From contig JAICYG010000008.1 of assembly GCA_025934335.1 (NCBI GenBank), forward strand, positions 1 to 29,431: a stretch of DNA of 29,431 nucleotides. Reading direction: 5' to 3'. Of the stretch, positions 22,074-29,431 are shown piece after piece. How positions within the stretch are numbered: the first letter of the stretch is position 1; each line of letters starts with the position of its first letter. The notes under the pieces were generated by a model. That model was not told where the DNA came from and did not search any database. It saw nothing but the letters and a program-made list of their open reading frames with translations. Source of the stretch: Thermoleophilia bacterium (GTDB lineage Bacteria; Actinomycetota; Thermoleophilia; Gaiellales; Gaiellaceae). A program made the position numbers and the translations under genes.

Positions 22074-23156
22074 GTGATGCGCGTCGGCGTCGCGAAGGAG
22101 ACGGTACCGGGGGAGCGTCGTGTGGCGCTCGTGCCCGAGACCGTCGGCAGGCTCGGGGCGGGCGTCGAGGTGGTCGTCGAGCAGGGCGCCGGCGACGCTG
22201 CCGGCTTCGCCGACGAGGAGTACACGGAGGCGGGCGCAACGATCGGGGATCCGTGGGGCGCGGACGTGGTCGTCAAGGTGGCGCCGCCGACTGCCGCCGA
22301 GGCCGGGCGGATGCGTGAGGGCCAGGTGCTCGTCGGTTTTCTCGCGCCGCTGTCCGATCGCGCGGGGGTCGAGCGACTCGCGGCCGCCGGGGTGCACGGG
22401 CTCGCGCTCGAGTCGATCCCGCGCATCACACGCGCGCAGCCGATGGACGCGCTCTCGTCGCAGGCGACGGTGGGCGGCTACAAGGCGGCGTTGATCGCGG
22501 CCGACCGGCTGCCGCGCTTCCTGCCGATGCTGATGACCGCGGCGGGGACGATCCCGCCCGCGAAGGTCCTGGTGCTCGGCGCCGGCGTGGCGGGCCTGCA
22601 GGCGATCGCGACCGCGCGACGGCTCGGCGCCGTCGTCAACGCGTTCGACGTGCGTCCCGCGGTGCGCGAGCAGGTCGAGTCGCTCGGCGCGACGTTCCTC
22701 GACCTCGGCGTGCAGGGCGAGGAGACGGAGGGCGGCTACGCGCGCGAGTTGACGCCCGAGCAGCAGGCCGCCCAGCAGACGGAGCTGCAGTCGCGCATCC
22801 CCGGCTTCGACGCGGTGATCACGACCGCCGCGATCCCGGGCCGTCCCGCGCCGAAGCTCGTGACGGCGGAGGCGGCGCGCGGGATGCGGCCCGGCTCGGT
22901 GATCGTCGACCTCGCCGCCGAGACGGGAGGCAACTGCGAGCTGACCCGGCCGGGTGAGATCGTCGACGCGGGCGGTGTGACGATCGTCGGCACGACGAAC
23001 CTGCCCTCGACGATGGCCACGCACGCGAGCCAGCTCCTTTCCCGGAACATGCAGGCGATCCTCGGGCTGCTCGTGAAGGACGACGAGCTCGTGCTCGACT
23101 GGGACGACGAGATCGTCGCGGGTGCGTGCGTGACGCGGAAGGAGGTCGCTGCGTGA
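22074..23156 (+). CDS. pntAa: NAD(P) transhydrogenase subunit alpha part 1 (NAD-binding dI)
   Basis: Proton-translocating transhydrogenase couples the proton gradient to reduction of NADP+ by NADH. This 360-residue subunit is the soluble NAD(H)-binding domain I, homologous to alanine dehydrogenase. It has VGVAKETVPGERRVALVPE at the start, SSQATVGGYKAAL, and the Rossmann motif VLVLGAGVAGLQAIATARRLG. The mobile-loop region follows (EEGGYAR-type; here ETEGGYARELTPEQQ), then GTTNLPSTMATHAS. The start is GTG 22074 or ATG 22077. Its stop overlaps the start of the next gene as GTGA. In this organism the alpha subunit is split in two genes, as in Rhodospirillum rubrum and many actinobacteria. Confidence 0.94.
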   Translation: MMRVGVAKETVPGERRVALVPETVGRLGAGVEVVVEQGAGDAAGFADEEYTEAGATIGDPWGADVVVKVAPPTAAEAGRMREGQVLVGFLAPLSDRAGVERLAAAGVHGLALESIPRITRAQPMDALSSQATVGGYKAALIAADRLPRFLPMLMTAAGTIPPAKVLVLGAGVAGLQAIATARRLGAVVNAFDVRPAVREQVESLGATFLDLGVQGEETEGGYARELTPEQQAAQQTELQSRIPGFDAVITTAAIPGRPAPKLVTAEAARGMRPGSVIVDLAAETGGNCELTRPGEIVDAGGVTIVGTTNLPSTMATHASQLLSRNMQAILGLLVKDDELVLDWDDEIVAGACVTRKEVAA

Positions 23157-23488
23157 GCCACGGGACGCTGCTCGTGTTCGAGGTGACGATCCTCGTGCTC
23201 GCCATCTTCCTCGGCTTCGAGGTGATCTCGAAGGTGCCGACGCTGCTGCACACGCCGCTCATGTCGGGCACGAACGCGATCCACGGCATCGTGATCGTCG
23301 GCGCGATGATCGTGCTCGCCCAGCCGGACAAGAGCGCATTCACCTGGGTCGTCGGCTTCGCGGCGGTCGTGCTCGCGTCCGCGAACGTCGTCGGCGGCTT
23401 CGTCGTGACGGACCGGATGCTCGAGATGTTCAAGAAGCGAAGGTCCGGCGAGCCGGTCGACGCGTCGCAGAACGGCAAGGGCACCTAG
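23153..23488 (+). CDS. pntAb: NAD(P) transhydrogenase subunit alpha part 2 (membrane part)
   Basis: A 111-residue membrane subunit that forms part of the proton channel domain II. After a short N-terminus come three to four hydrophobic helices: LLVFEVTILVLAIFLGFEVI, AIHGIVIVGAMIVLA, and FTWVVGFAAVVLASANVVGGF. The motif TPLMSGTNAIHGIV is diagnostic for PntAb/PntA C-terminus, and VVGGFVVTDRMLEMF ends the channel part. GTG 23153 is chosen because it overlaps the pntAa stop as GTGA and gives the normal length; the longer frame to 23126 would run into pntAa. pntB follows 6 bases after the stop. Confidence 0.94.
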   Translation: MSHGTLLVFEVTILVLAIFLGFEVISKVPTLLHTPLMSGTNAIHGIVIVGAMIVLAQPDKSAFTWVVGFAAVVLASANVVGGFVVTDRMLEMFKKRRSGEPVDASQNGKGT

Positions 23489-23494
23489 CAGCAC

Positions 23495-24883
23495 GTGAGC
23501 ACGAACGTCGCGAACCTGCTTTACCTGGTCACGATCGTGACCTTCATCCTCGCGCTGCGGTTCCTCTCGAGCCCGGCGCACGCGCGACGCGGCAACCAGA
23601 TCGGCGCAGCAGGAATGCTGCTCGCGATCGTCGTCACCTGGATCAAGGTCGGGACGACGAGCTGGTGGGCGATCGCGATCGGGATGGCCGTCGGCGGCGG
23701 CTTCGGGGCGGTCGCGGCACGCAAGGTGAAGATGACCGCGATGCCGCAGATGGTGGCGCTCTTCAACGGCGTCGGCGGCGGCGCGGCAGCGCTCATCTCG
23801 CTGGCGGAGCTGCACAAGATCCTCCCCGCGCCCGGCGCGCCGAAGGTCGACATCTCGACCGCGATCGTGATCTCGGCGTTGATCGGCGCGATCTCGTTCT
23901 CCGGCTCGATGATCGCGTTCGCGAAGCTGCAGGAGCTGATCGGCGGACGCCCGATCACCTACCCCGGCCAGCAGCTCGGGAACGCGCTCGTGATCGTCGC
24001 GGCGATCGCTGCCGGGATCACGCTCGTGGCCGGGGTCCAGGCCGAGTGGCTCCTCTGGGTGCTGATCGCCGCGGCGGCGCTGTTCGGGATCCTGTTCGTG
24101 CTTCCGATCGGCGGCGCCGACATGCCGGTCGTGATCTCGCTGTTGAACGCGTTCACCGGCCTCGCAGTCGCCGCAGGCGGCTTCGAGCTCGAGAACAACG
24201 TCCTGATCGTCGCCGGCATGCTCGTCGGCGCGTCGGGGACGCTGCTGACCCTGATGATGGCGCGCGCGATGAACCGCTCCGTGGCCAACGTGATCTTCGG
24301 TGCATTCGGGCAGCTACACGTCGCGGCGGAGGGCGTCACCGGAACCGACGGCACCGTGCGCCCCACGACGGCGGACGACGTCGCCGTCATGCTCGCGTAC
24401 GCGCACAAGGTCGTCGTCGTGCCCGGCTACGGCATGGCGGTCGCGCAGGCGCAGCACGACGTGCGCGCGCTCGCCGACCTGCTCGAAGAGAAAGGCGTGG
24501 AGGTCACGTTCGCGATCCATCCCGTCGCGGGCCGCATGCCGGGCCACATGAACGTGCTGCTCGCCGAGGCGAACGTGCCCTATCCCTCGCTGAAGGAGAT
24601 GGAGGACGCGAACTCCGAGTTCCGGCGCACCGACGTGTCGCTGGTGATCGGCGCAAACGACGTCGTCAACCCCGACGCGCGCAACAATCCCGGCAGCCCG
24701 ATCTACGGGATGCCGATCCTGAACGTCGACGAGTCGAAGGCGGTCGTCGTCCTCAAGCGGTCGATGAACCCCGGCTTCGCAGGGATCGGCAACCCGCTCT
24801 TCGTGGAGCCGAACACGATGATGCTGTTCGGCGACGCGAAGGACTCGGTCGCGAAGCTCGCGGCCGCGGTCAAGACGCTTTGA
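23495..24883 (+). CDS. pntB: NAD(P) transhydrogenase subunit beta
   Basis: A 462-residue subunit containing the rest of the membrane channel (about eight or nine hydrophobic segments in residues 1-270) and the soluble NADP(H)-binding domain III (about 290-462). Domain III motifs are HKVVVVPGYGMAVAQAQH, FAIHPVAGRMPGHMNVLLAEA, VIGANDVVNPDAR, and VLKRSMNPGFAGIGNPLF with GDAK near the end. The channel part has MPVVISLLNAFTGLAVAAGGF. The length is normal. The GTG start at 23495 follows pntAb by 6 bases. Its TGA is overlapped by a TTG of the following gene. With PntAa and PntAb it should supply NADPH at the expense of the proton gradient. Confidence 0.95.
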   Translation: MSTNVANLLYLVTIVTFILALRFLSSPAHARRGNQIGAAGMLLAIVVTWIKVGTTSWWAIAIGMAVGGGFGAVAARKVKMTAMPQMVALFNGVGGGAAALISLAELHKILPAPGAPKVDISTAIVISALIGAISFSGSMIAFAKLQELIGGRPITYPGQQLGNALVIVAAIAAGITLVAGVQAEWLLWVLIAAAALFGILFVLPIGGADMPVVISLLNAFTGLAVAAGGFELENNVLIVAGMLVGASGTLLTLMMARAMNRSVANVIFGAFGQLHVAAEGVTGTDGTVRPTTADDVAVMLAYAHKVVVVPGYGMAVAQAQHDVRALADLLEEKGVEVTFAIHPVAGRMPGHMNVLLAEANVPYPSLKEMEDANSEFRRTDVSLVIGANDVVNPDARNNPGSPIYGMPILNVDESKAVVVLKRSMNPGFAGIGNPLFVEPNTMMLFGDAKDSVAKLAAAVKTL

Positions 24884-25821
24884 CCTCCGCCGTGGTGCTC
24901 GACGGCGCCGCCGTTGAGGCTGCCGTCTCGCCCGAGCGCGCCGTCGAGGCGGTGCGCGACGCGTTCGTCGCGCACGCGCGTGGCGAGTGGACGATGCCGC
25001 CGAAGGTCTACGTCACGAACTACCCGGCCGGCGACTTCCGCGCCATGCCGGCGCTCGGCGGCGGCCACGCGCTACTCAAGTGGATCACCTCGTTCCCCGG
25101 CAATCCGCAGCGCGGCCTCCCGACCGTCACCGGCGTCGTGCTCGTCTCGGATGCGTCGACCGGCGAGCTGCGCGCGCTGCTCGACGCGGCGTCGGTGACG
25201 GCGCTGCGCACCGGCGCCGCCGCCGTGCTCGCCGCGGAGACGCTCGGACGGCCCGACGCACGGAGCGCCGCCGTCGTCGGCGCCGGCGTGAACGGCCGCG
25301 CTGCGGCACGGACGTTCCTCGCGCGCGGGCGCGACGTCGTGCTCTGGGACGTCGATGCCGAGCGCGCAGCGCGTGTCGCCGAGGAACTGGGCTGCACCGT
25401 CGCCGCGTCCCGCGAGGACGCGCTTGCCGCCGACCTGCTCGTCACCGTCACGCCCGGTCGCGAGGTGCTCCTCGCCGAGGGGTCGCTCCGCCGCGGTCAG
25501 CACGTGTCGCTGATGGGTGCGGACGGCCCGGGCAAGGCCGAGGCGGCCGGGTCGGAGCTGGCACGGTCGCGCCTCTTCTGCGACGACTGGGAGCAGGCCT
25601 CGCACGGAGGCGAGCTCGCGCACGCGGTCGACGACGGCCTCGTCACCCGTGACGACGTGACGGCGATCGGCGACGTCCTCGACGGGACCGCACCCGGCCG
25701 CTCGTCGGACGACGAGACCACCCTGTTCGATTCGACGGGCCTCGCGATCCAGGACCTGGCGATCGCACTCGCCGCGCTCGCAACGGCAGAGGTTGACGCC
25801 CTGCCCCGGCTCGAGCTGTAG
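24880..25821 (+). CDS. Ornithine cyclodeaminase/mu-crystallin (alanine dehydrogenase-like) family protein
   Basis: NAD(P)-dependent OCD/mu-crystallin family protein of up to 313 residues. Substrate-domain motifs include MPPKVYVTNY, a conserved Lys in ALLKWITSFPGNP and the Arg in ALRTGAAA. The dinucleotide-binding motif is VVGAGVNGRAAARTF, and the C-terminal signature is FDSTGLAIQDLA. Family members act as ornithine cyclodeaminase, alanine dehydrogenase, or ketimine/pyrroline reductases; the exact reaction here cannot be read from the sequence. The start is uncertain: TTG 24880 overlaps the pntB stop as TTGA, in line with the other overlaps in this operon; GTG 24892 or 24895 are alternatives. 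Coupling to pnt suggests a need for a matched NAD(P)H supply (inference). It ends 3 bases before dprA. Confidence 0.83.
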   Translation: MTSAVVLDGAAVEAAVSPERAVEAVRDAFVAHARGEWTMPPKVYVTNYPAGDFRAMPALGGGHALLKWITSFPGNPQRGLPTVTGVVLVSDASTGELRALLDAASVTALRTGAAAVLAAETLGRPDARSAAVVGAGVNGRAAARTFLARGRDVVLWDVDAERAARVAEELGCTVAASREDALAADLLVTVTPGREVLLAEGSLRRGQHVSLMGADGPGKAEAAGSELARSRLFCDDWEQASHGGELAHAVDDGLVTRDDVTAIGDVLDGTAPGRSSDDETTLFDSTGLAIQDLAIALAALATAEVDALPRLEL

Positions 25822-25824
25822 CAG

Positions 25825-26817
25825 CTAGCTCGAAGGCACCACCTCTCGGTAGAGCCCGTCGGCGTGGACGACCACGCCGAGCAGCTCGAGCTCGGCCAGT
25901 GCCGCGGCCGCCGCTCCTGGTGCAAGACCGGTGCGGCGGACGACCTCGTCCGCTGCGGCCGGGGCGTCGGCCACCGCTGCCCGGACAGCGGCGAGTCGCG
26001 GTTCGAGTGCCGCGCGTTCGACAGGCGCCGCGCGCGTCGCGCCGACCGCCGCGAGCACGTCGTCGACGGACGTCACCGGCGTCGCGCCGAGGCGGAGGAG
26101 CGCGTTCGTGCCGCGGCTCAGGTTGGAGGTGATCTCGCCGGGCACCGCGAGCACCTCGCGACCCTCGTCGAGCGCGAGGTCGGCGGTGATCAGCGCCCCG
26201 CTCCGCTCGCGCGCCTCGACGACGACGGTCGCGTCGCACAGCCCGGCCACGACCCGGTTGCGAGCCGGGAACCGCCAGGGCGAAGGCTCGACTCCCGGCG
26301 GGTACTCCGACACGATCAGGCCACGCGTCGCGATCGCCGCCGCGAGCGTCGCATGCGCCCGGGGGTAGTCGCGGTCGACGCCGCAGCCGAGCACGGCGAC
26401 GGTCTCGCCCCCCTCGAGGGCGCCGCGATGCGCCGCCGCGTCGACGCCGCGAGCGAGTCCGGAGACGACGAGGACGCCGGCACGTGCCAGCTCGCGGCCG
26501 AGCTCGAACGCGACCGCGGATCCGTACCCCGAGCAGGCGCGGGCGCCGACGACGGCGACCGCGGTCCGACCGAGCAGGTCGAGCGGCGCGTCGCCCCGGA
26601 CGAAGAGCCCCGGCGGGGGGTCGTGGATCGAGCGGAGACGCGCGGGATAGCCGCTCGCGCCGCGTGCGACCCAGCGGAGCCCCCGGTGCTCCAGGTCGCG
26701 CAGGAAGCCGGGCTCGTCGAGACTCGCGCGGAAGCGGGCGAACCGGAGCGAGCGGGGCTCCTCGAGGAGGTGGGAGCCCGTCGAGGCGGCGAAGAGCGCG
26801 ACGGCGAGCTCGCTCAC
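25825..26817 (-). CDS. dprA: DNA-processing protein DprA
   Basis: DprA binds incoming single-stranded DNA and loads RecA during natural transformation; it is also widespread in non-competent bacteria. The 330-residue product has a Rossmann-like core with VAVVGARACSGYG, VVSGLARGVDAAAHRGAL, LGCGVDRDYPRAH, LIVSEYPPGVEPSPWRFPARNR and GALITADLALDEGREVLAVPG. The C-terminal winged-helix domain (about 265-325) is present. GTG 26817 overlaps the comM stop as GTGA, so the two are translationally coupled. The N-terminal SAM-like part is short. It converges with the OCD-family gene, 3 bases apart, with a small AGCTG/CAGCT inverted repeat at the stops. Confidence 0.93.
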   Translation of the reverse strand: MSELAVALFAASTGSHLLEEPRSLRFARFRASLDEPGFLRDLEHRGLRWVARGASGYPARLRSIHDPPPGLFVRGDAPLDLLGRTAVAVVGARACSGYGSAVAFELGRELARAGVLVVSGLARGVDAAAHRGALEGGETVAVLGCGVDRDYPRAHATLAAAIATRGLIVSEYPPGVEPSPWRFPARNRVVAGLCDATVVVEARERSGALITADLALDEGREVLAVPGEITSNLSRGTNALLRLGATPVTSVDDVLAAVGATRAAPVERAALEPRLAAVRAAVADAPAAADEVVRRTGLAPGAAAAALAELELLGVVVHADGLYREVVPSS

Positions 26818-28283
26818 GCGGCGAGCTCCACGGGCGGCCGGTAGGAGAGCGCCTCGGCGACGTGCTCGGGCTCCACGTGGTCGGCCCCGGCAAGAGCGGC
26901 CACACTCGAGGCGACCCTCGCGACCCGGGCGCGTCCGCGACCGGAGAGGGGCAACCGCTCGACGGCGCGCGTGAGCAGCGCGTCGGCGGATGCCGTCCGG
27001 GTGGCTGGCCGCTCGCGGAGACGCACGCGCGCCGCCAGCACACGCTCGCGCACCTCGCCCGAACGTTCGGCCTCGGGCCCCGCGAGCTCGTGCCCTCGCG
27101 GGCGCGGCACCGCGAGGACGAGGTCGAAGCGGTCGAGCAACGCCCGAGAAAGCCGCTCGCGGTAGCGCTGCACGCGCTCCGGCGAGCAGGCGCAACTCGC
27201 CGCCGAGTCGCCGCGGCCGCCGCACGGGCAGAGGTTCATCGCGCCGATGAGCTGGAAGCGGGCCGGGAAGACCGCCCGCGTCGCGACGCGGGACACGGAG
27301 ACGACGCCGTCCTCGAGCGGCTGGCGGAGGGCCTCGAGCGCCGGGCGCTGGAATTCCGGCAGCTCGTCGAGGAACAGCACGCCGCGGTGCGCGAGGCTGG
27401 CCTCGCCGGGGCGAACGGATGCGCCGCCGCCGCCGATCAGCCCGGCGACGGAAGTCGAGTGGTGCGGCGCCCGGAACGGCGGCACGCGCACGAGCCCGGC
27501 GCCCGGCGGCAGGACTGCGGCGACCGAGTGGATGCGGCTGACCTCCAGAGATGCCTCGTCGTCGAGCAGCGGCAGCAGCCCGGGCAGGCGGCGCGCGAGC
27601 ATGGTCTTGCCGGTGCCCGGCGGCCCGGCGAGCAGGAGGTTGTGCACGCCCGCCGCCGCGATCTCGAGCGCGCGCCGCGCCCGCTCCTGCCCCCGCACGT
27701 CAGCGAGGTCAGGCACCCCGGCGAGCGCTTCGAAGTCGTCGGCGGGAGGCGCCGGCTCGGGAGGCTCGTGCTCGCCGCGCAGGTAGGCAACCGCCTCGCC
27801 GAGATGCCGGACGCCGACCGGGTCGACGCCCGCGAGGGCCACCTCGGGCGCCGACTCCGCTGCGCAGACGAGGTGCGCGAGGCCGGCGCGACGGGCGCCT
27901 TCGGCCGCGACCAGCGCACCGGGGACCGGCCGAAGCCGGCCGTCGAGCCCGAGCTCGCCGAACGCCGCGTGCCCCTCGAGCGCGCCCTCCGGCAGCTGCG
28001 CCGACGCGGCGAGCACCGCGAGCGCGATCGGCAGGTCGAACCCGCTCCCCTCCTTCCGCAGCGAGGCCGGCGCGAGGTTGATCGTGATCCGGCACGGCGA
28101 CGGCCAGACGAGCTCGGCGGCGAGGACACTCGAGCGCACACGCGCCTTTGCCTCCTGGCAGGCACGGTCGGCGAGGCCGACGATCGCGAAGGCGGAGAGC
28201 TTCCCCTGCTGGATGTGCGCCTCGACCTCGACCCGGCGTGGCTCGAGCCCGACGAGCGCGTGGGTGACGGTGCGTGCGAGCAC
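26814..28283 (-). CDS. comM: ComM/YifB-family Mg-chelatase-like AAA+ ATPase
   Basis: ComM is a hexameric branch-migration helicase that extends recombination during transformation. The 489-residue product has the N-terminal Lon-S16-like domain (1-170, with IVGLADRACQEAKARVRSS and PASLRKEGSGFDLPIALA). The AAA+ core follows, with Walker A GPPGTGKTM, Walker B GVLFLDELPEF, the FRAPHHSTS motif and the Cys cluster NLCPCGGRGD/CACS. A C-terminal Mg-chelatase helical domain ends the protein. The GTG start has TACCCT 6 bases upstream. dprA follows with a 4-base overlap. The usual neighbours rnhB and yraN are absent directly upstream; an ArsR-SRPBCC-YCII operon is there instead. Confidence 0.93.
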   Translation of the reverse strand: MLARTVTHALVGLEPRRVEVEAHIQQGKLSAFAIVGLADRACQEAKARVRSSVLAAELVWPSPCRITINLAPASLRKEGSGFDLPIALAVLAASAQLPEGALEGHAAFGELGLDGRLRPVPGALVAAEGARRAGLAHLVCAAESAPEVALAGVDPVGVRHLGEAVAYLRGEHEPPEPAPPADDFEALAGVPDLADVRGQERARRALEIAAAGVHNLLLAGPPGTGKTMLARRLPGLLPLLDDEASLEVSRIHSVAAVLPPGAGLVRVPPFRAPHHSTSVAGLIGGGGASVRPGEASLAHRGVLFLDELPEFQRPALEALRQPLEDGVVSVSRVATRAVFPARFQLIGAMNLCPCGGRGDSAASCACSPERVQRYRERLSRALLDRFDLVLAVPRPRGHELAGPEAERSGEVRERVLAARVRLRERPATRTASADALLTRAVERLPLSGRGRARVARVASSVAALAGADHVEPEHVAEALSYRPPVELAA

Positions 28284-28289
28284 GTCTCC

Positions 28290-28295
28290 AGGGTA
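28290..28295 (-). promoter_or_regulatory. -10 box of comM-dprA (leaderless start)
   Basis: On the minus strand TACCCT ends 6 bases before the GTG at 28283. The intervening GGAGAC is too close to the GTG to act as a ribosome binding site. Confidence 0.42.
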
Positions 28296-28320
28296 GGAGC
28301 GCGCCCGTCACGAAACTGTG

Positions 28321-28689
28321 TCAGCCCGGTGCCGAATTCGTGCCGATTACGTCGGCCAGCGACCGTGGGACGAAGCCCGGGGTGAAGTGGACGAGCCCTG
28401 CGGGAACCCGCCATGGAAGGACGCGCAGCCGGTAGACGCCCGCGCGGACTGCGGGGTCGGCCTCCTTCAGCTCGCGTGCCCGCTCCGGGCCGACGTTCAG
28501 GATCGAGAGGCCGCGTAGCTCGCCGTCGGGATCCGCGAGCGGCCCGACGGCGAGCAGGTACCCCGCCTCGTGCAGGGAGGCGAGGTATGCGAGATGCGCG
28601 TCCTGGAGCGCCGCCGCCTCCTCGTCGGAGAGCGCCGGGGCGTCCGGGCTCGTGACGAGGAGGACGGCGCTGTACTGCTCGAACTCCAT
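28321..28689 (-). CDS. YCII-domain protein
   Basis: A 122-residue protein with a YCII-like alpha/beta ferredoxin-type fold (about residues 5-95). The family's putative catalytic His (LQDAHLAYLASLHEAG) and Asp (GPLADPDGELRG) are both present. The last 25 residues form a Pro-rich extension not typical of the domain. Members often act in stress responses or as small hydrolases or dehalogenase-like enzymes, but few are characterised. The ATG start follows GGGAG at 28695-28699. It lies 10 bases after the SRPBCC gene on the same strand and is the third gene of the ArsR-SRPBCC-YCII unit, so it is probably controlled by the ArsR-type repressor. Confidence 0.85.
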   Translation of the reverse strand: MEFEQYSAVLLVTSPDAPALSDEEAAALQDAHLAYLASLHEAGYLLAVGPLADPDGELRGLSILNVGPERARELKEADPAVRAGVYRLRVLPWRVPAGLVHFTPGFVPRSLADVIGTNSAPG

Positions 28690-28699
28690 CCCGTCTCCC

Positions 28700-29146
28700 T
28701 CAGCCCTGGAGCGGCTTCCCGGTCTCGAGCAGCGTCTTCAGGCCGCTCAACACCATCGTCCAGCCCTGCCCCGACACACTGGCCGCCGTCTTCGGCGCAC
28801 CCTCGAGGCGGTCGTGGACGACCGTCAGCAGGCAAATGCCGTCCTCGCGCGGCTCGATCTCCCACGTGACGCGGCTCTCCTCCTCAGCGGCCATCTCCGG
28901 GTCGTACAGCGAGCGCCAGCCGTGCACGAGCCGGTGCGGCGGGTCGAACTCCTCGACGCCGCTCTCGCCCCAGACGGCATCGTCCGGGCCGAGCGAGCGG
29001 TAGTGGTCGGGCACGACGCTGATGCGCGCCCCGTAGAAGTACTGCTGCGTGAACTCCGGCTTCGTGATCGCGTCCCAGATCTGCTCGGCGGTCGCCTTGA
29101 TGAACACCTGGTAGACCTGGGTCGTCTGCGCAACGGTCGTCGTCAT
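28700..29146 (-). CDS. SRPBCC (AHSA1-like) domain protein
   Basis: A 148-residue single-domain protein of the START/Bet v1-like superfamily. Visible hallmarks are VFIKATAEQIWDAITKPEFTQQYFYGARI at the start (residues about 14-42), the central VEEFDPPHRLVHGWRS, VTWEIEPREDGICLLTVVHDRLE, and a long C-terminal helix (GWTMVLSGLKTLLETG). Such proteins bind small hydrophobic ligands or assist chaperones and are commonly paired with ArsR regulators in actinobacteria. The ATG overlaps the regulator's stop codon as ATGA (29146-29143), and GGAGGA at 29153-29158 is its ribosome binding site. Confidence 0.9.
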   Translation of the reverse strand: MTTTVAQTTQVYQVFIKATAEQIWDAITKPEFTQQYFYGARISVVPDHYRSLGPDDAVWGESGVEEFDPPHRLVHGWRSLYDPEMAAEEESRVTWEIEPREDGICLLTVVHDRLEGAPKTAASVSGQGWTMVLSGLKTLLETGKPLQG

Positions 29147-29431
29147 CGACGTTCCTCCAGTCGGTGCTTCAGGTCGCTGAGCGCCGACACCCGGCGCTCC
29201 GTGTACTTGTCGATCCAGCGGTCGTGGATCAGCCGGATCGGGACGGGATTCAGGAAGTGGTGCTTCTCCCGCCCCTGCCGGCGCGTGACGACGAGACCCG
29301 CCTGCTCCAGCACCCGCAGGTGCTTCATGACCCCGAAGCGCGTCATCTCGAGCTCGGACTCGAGCTCCGAGAGCGTGCGGCCGTCACGCTCGAAGAGCCG
29401 ATCGAGCAGGTGCCGCCGAGTCGGGTCGGCG
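29143..29431 (-). CDS. ArsR-family winged-helix repressor (5' end beyond the window)
   Basis: The reading frame enters at the right edge and is open from base 29430. It begins ADPTRRHLLDRLFERDGRTL, continues through the recognition-helix region MTRFGVMKHLRVLEQAGLV and the wing RRQGREKHHFLNP, and ends with RRVSALSDLKHRLEERR. This is a typical ArsR/SmtB winged-helix domain lacking only its first few residues. No Cys-based metal site is visible in the part seen. The ATG at 29346 is internal, not the start. It overlaps the SRPBCC gene by four bases and probably represses this operon. Confidence 0.9.
   Translation of the reverse strand, partial: ADPTRRHLLDRLFERDGRTLSELESELEMTRFGVMKHLRVLEQAGLVVTRRQGREKHHFLNPVPIRLIHDRWIDKYTERRVSALSDLKHRLEERR

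Noticed and set aside
26484..28385. A 633-codon plus-strand frame antisense to dprA and comM
   Set aside because: Crosses two well-supported genes, is extremely Arg-rich and has no motifs.
1..29431. tRNA, rRNA, CRISPR arrays, insertion sequences or prophage genes
   Set aside because: Looked for T-loop-like GGTTCGAAYCC sequences, regularly spaced direct repeats and transposase or integrase motifs by eye; none convincing.

Overview
The window is very GC-rich bacterial DNA with dense genes, many GTG starts and frequent 1-4 base overlaps between stop and start codons. Its gene families (release-factor-like baeRF protein, AddAB-type nuclease, bacterial topoisomerase IB, split transhydrogenase, many CxxC zinc-ribbon mini-proteins) and the recurrent TANNNT box a few bases before unled start codons fit an actinomycetote, probably a Gaiella/Thermoleophilia-like lineage. 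The lineage is inference from style and gene content; there is no rRNA gene in the window. No mobile element, phage, CRISPR array or tRNA was recognised, so this looks like ordinary chromosomal backbone.

Left part (1-8053). A truncated minus-strand gene (probably a DinG-like helicase) starts at 52 behind a perfect Gram-positive type LexA box (76-89). Next to it, on the plus strand, lies a compact candidate small-RNA gene: a -35/-10 promoter, two tandem hairpins and a U7 intrinsic terminator (154-272). This is the most unusual non-coding signal in the window. Then come rmuC, an M24 peptidase-like gene with altered metal ligands, a small secreted protein, a baeRF-type release-factor homologue with a GGWSQ loop, trxB, a Tet(M)/OtrA-like ribosomal-protection GTPase and a CorA transporter with GQN in place of GMN.

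Middle (8050-19283). A GT-C glycosyltransferase is followed by a group of small proteins: a zinc ribbon, a 73-aa protein whose start abuts a long hairpin, an 82-aa basic protein, a 56-aa membrane protein too short for usual ORF cut-offs, and a zinc-ribbon/PAS protein. A tightly coupled minus-strand DNA-repair operon follows: addB-like, addA-like, a DUF1345-type membrane protein and nth, every junction overlapping. Divergent from it is an RBBP9-like serine hydrolase; beyond that are a small CxxC protein and topoisomerase IB.

Right part (19295-29431). There is a stand-alone isocitrate/isopropylmalate dehydrogenase-like enzyme, a DedA membrane protein, the split proton-translocating transhydrogenase operon pntAa-pntAb-pntB overlapped by an ornithine cyclodeaminase/alanine dehydrogenase-family gene, the comM-dprA competence/recombination pair, and an ArsR-SRPBCC-YCII operon cut by the right edge.

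Many genes meet tail to tail with overlapping or nearly touching stops. Several of the first genes in transcription units have no Shine-Dalgarno sequence but a TANNNT hexamer 6-10 bases before the start codon, as expected for leaderless mRNAs.
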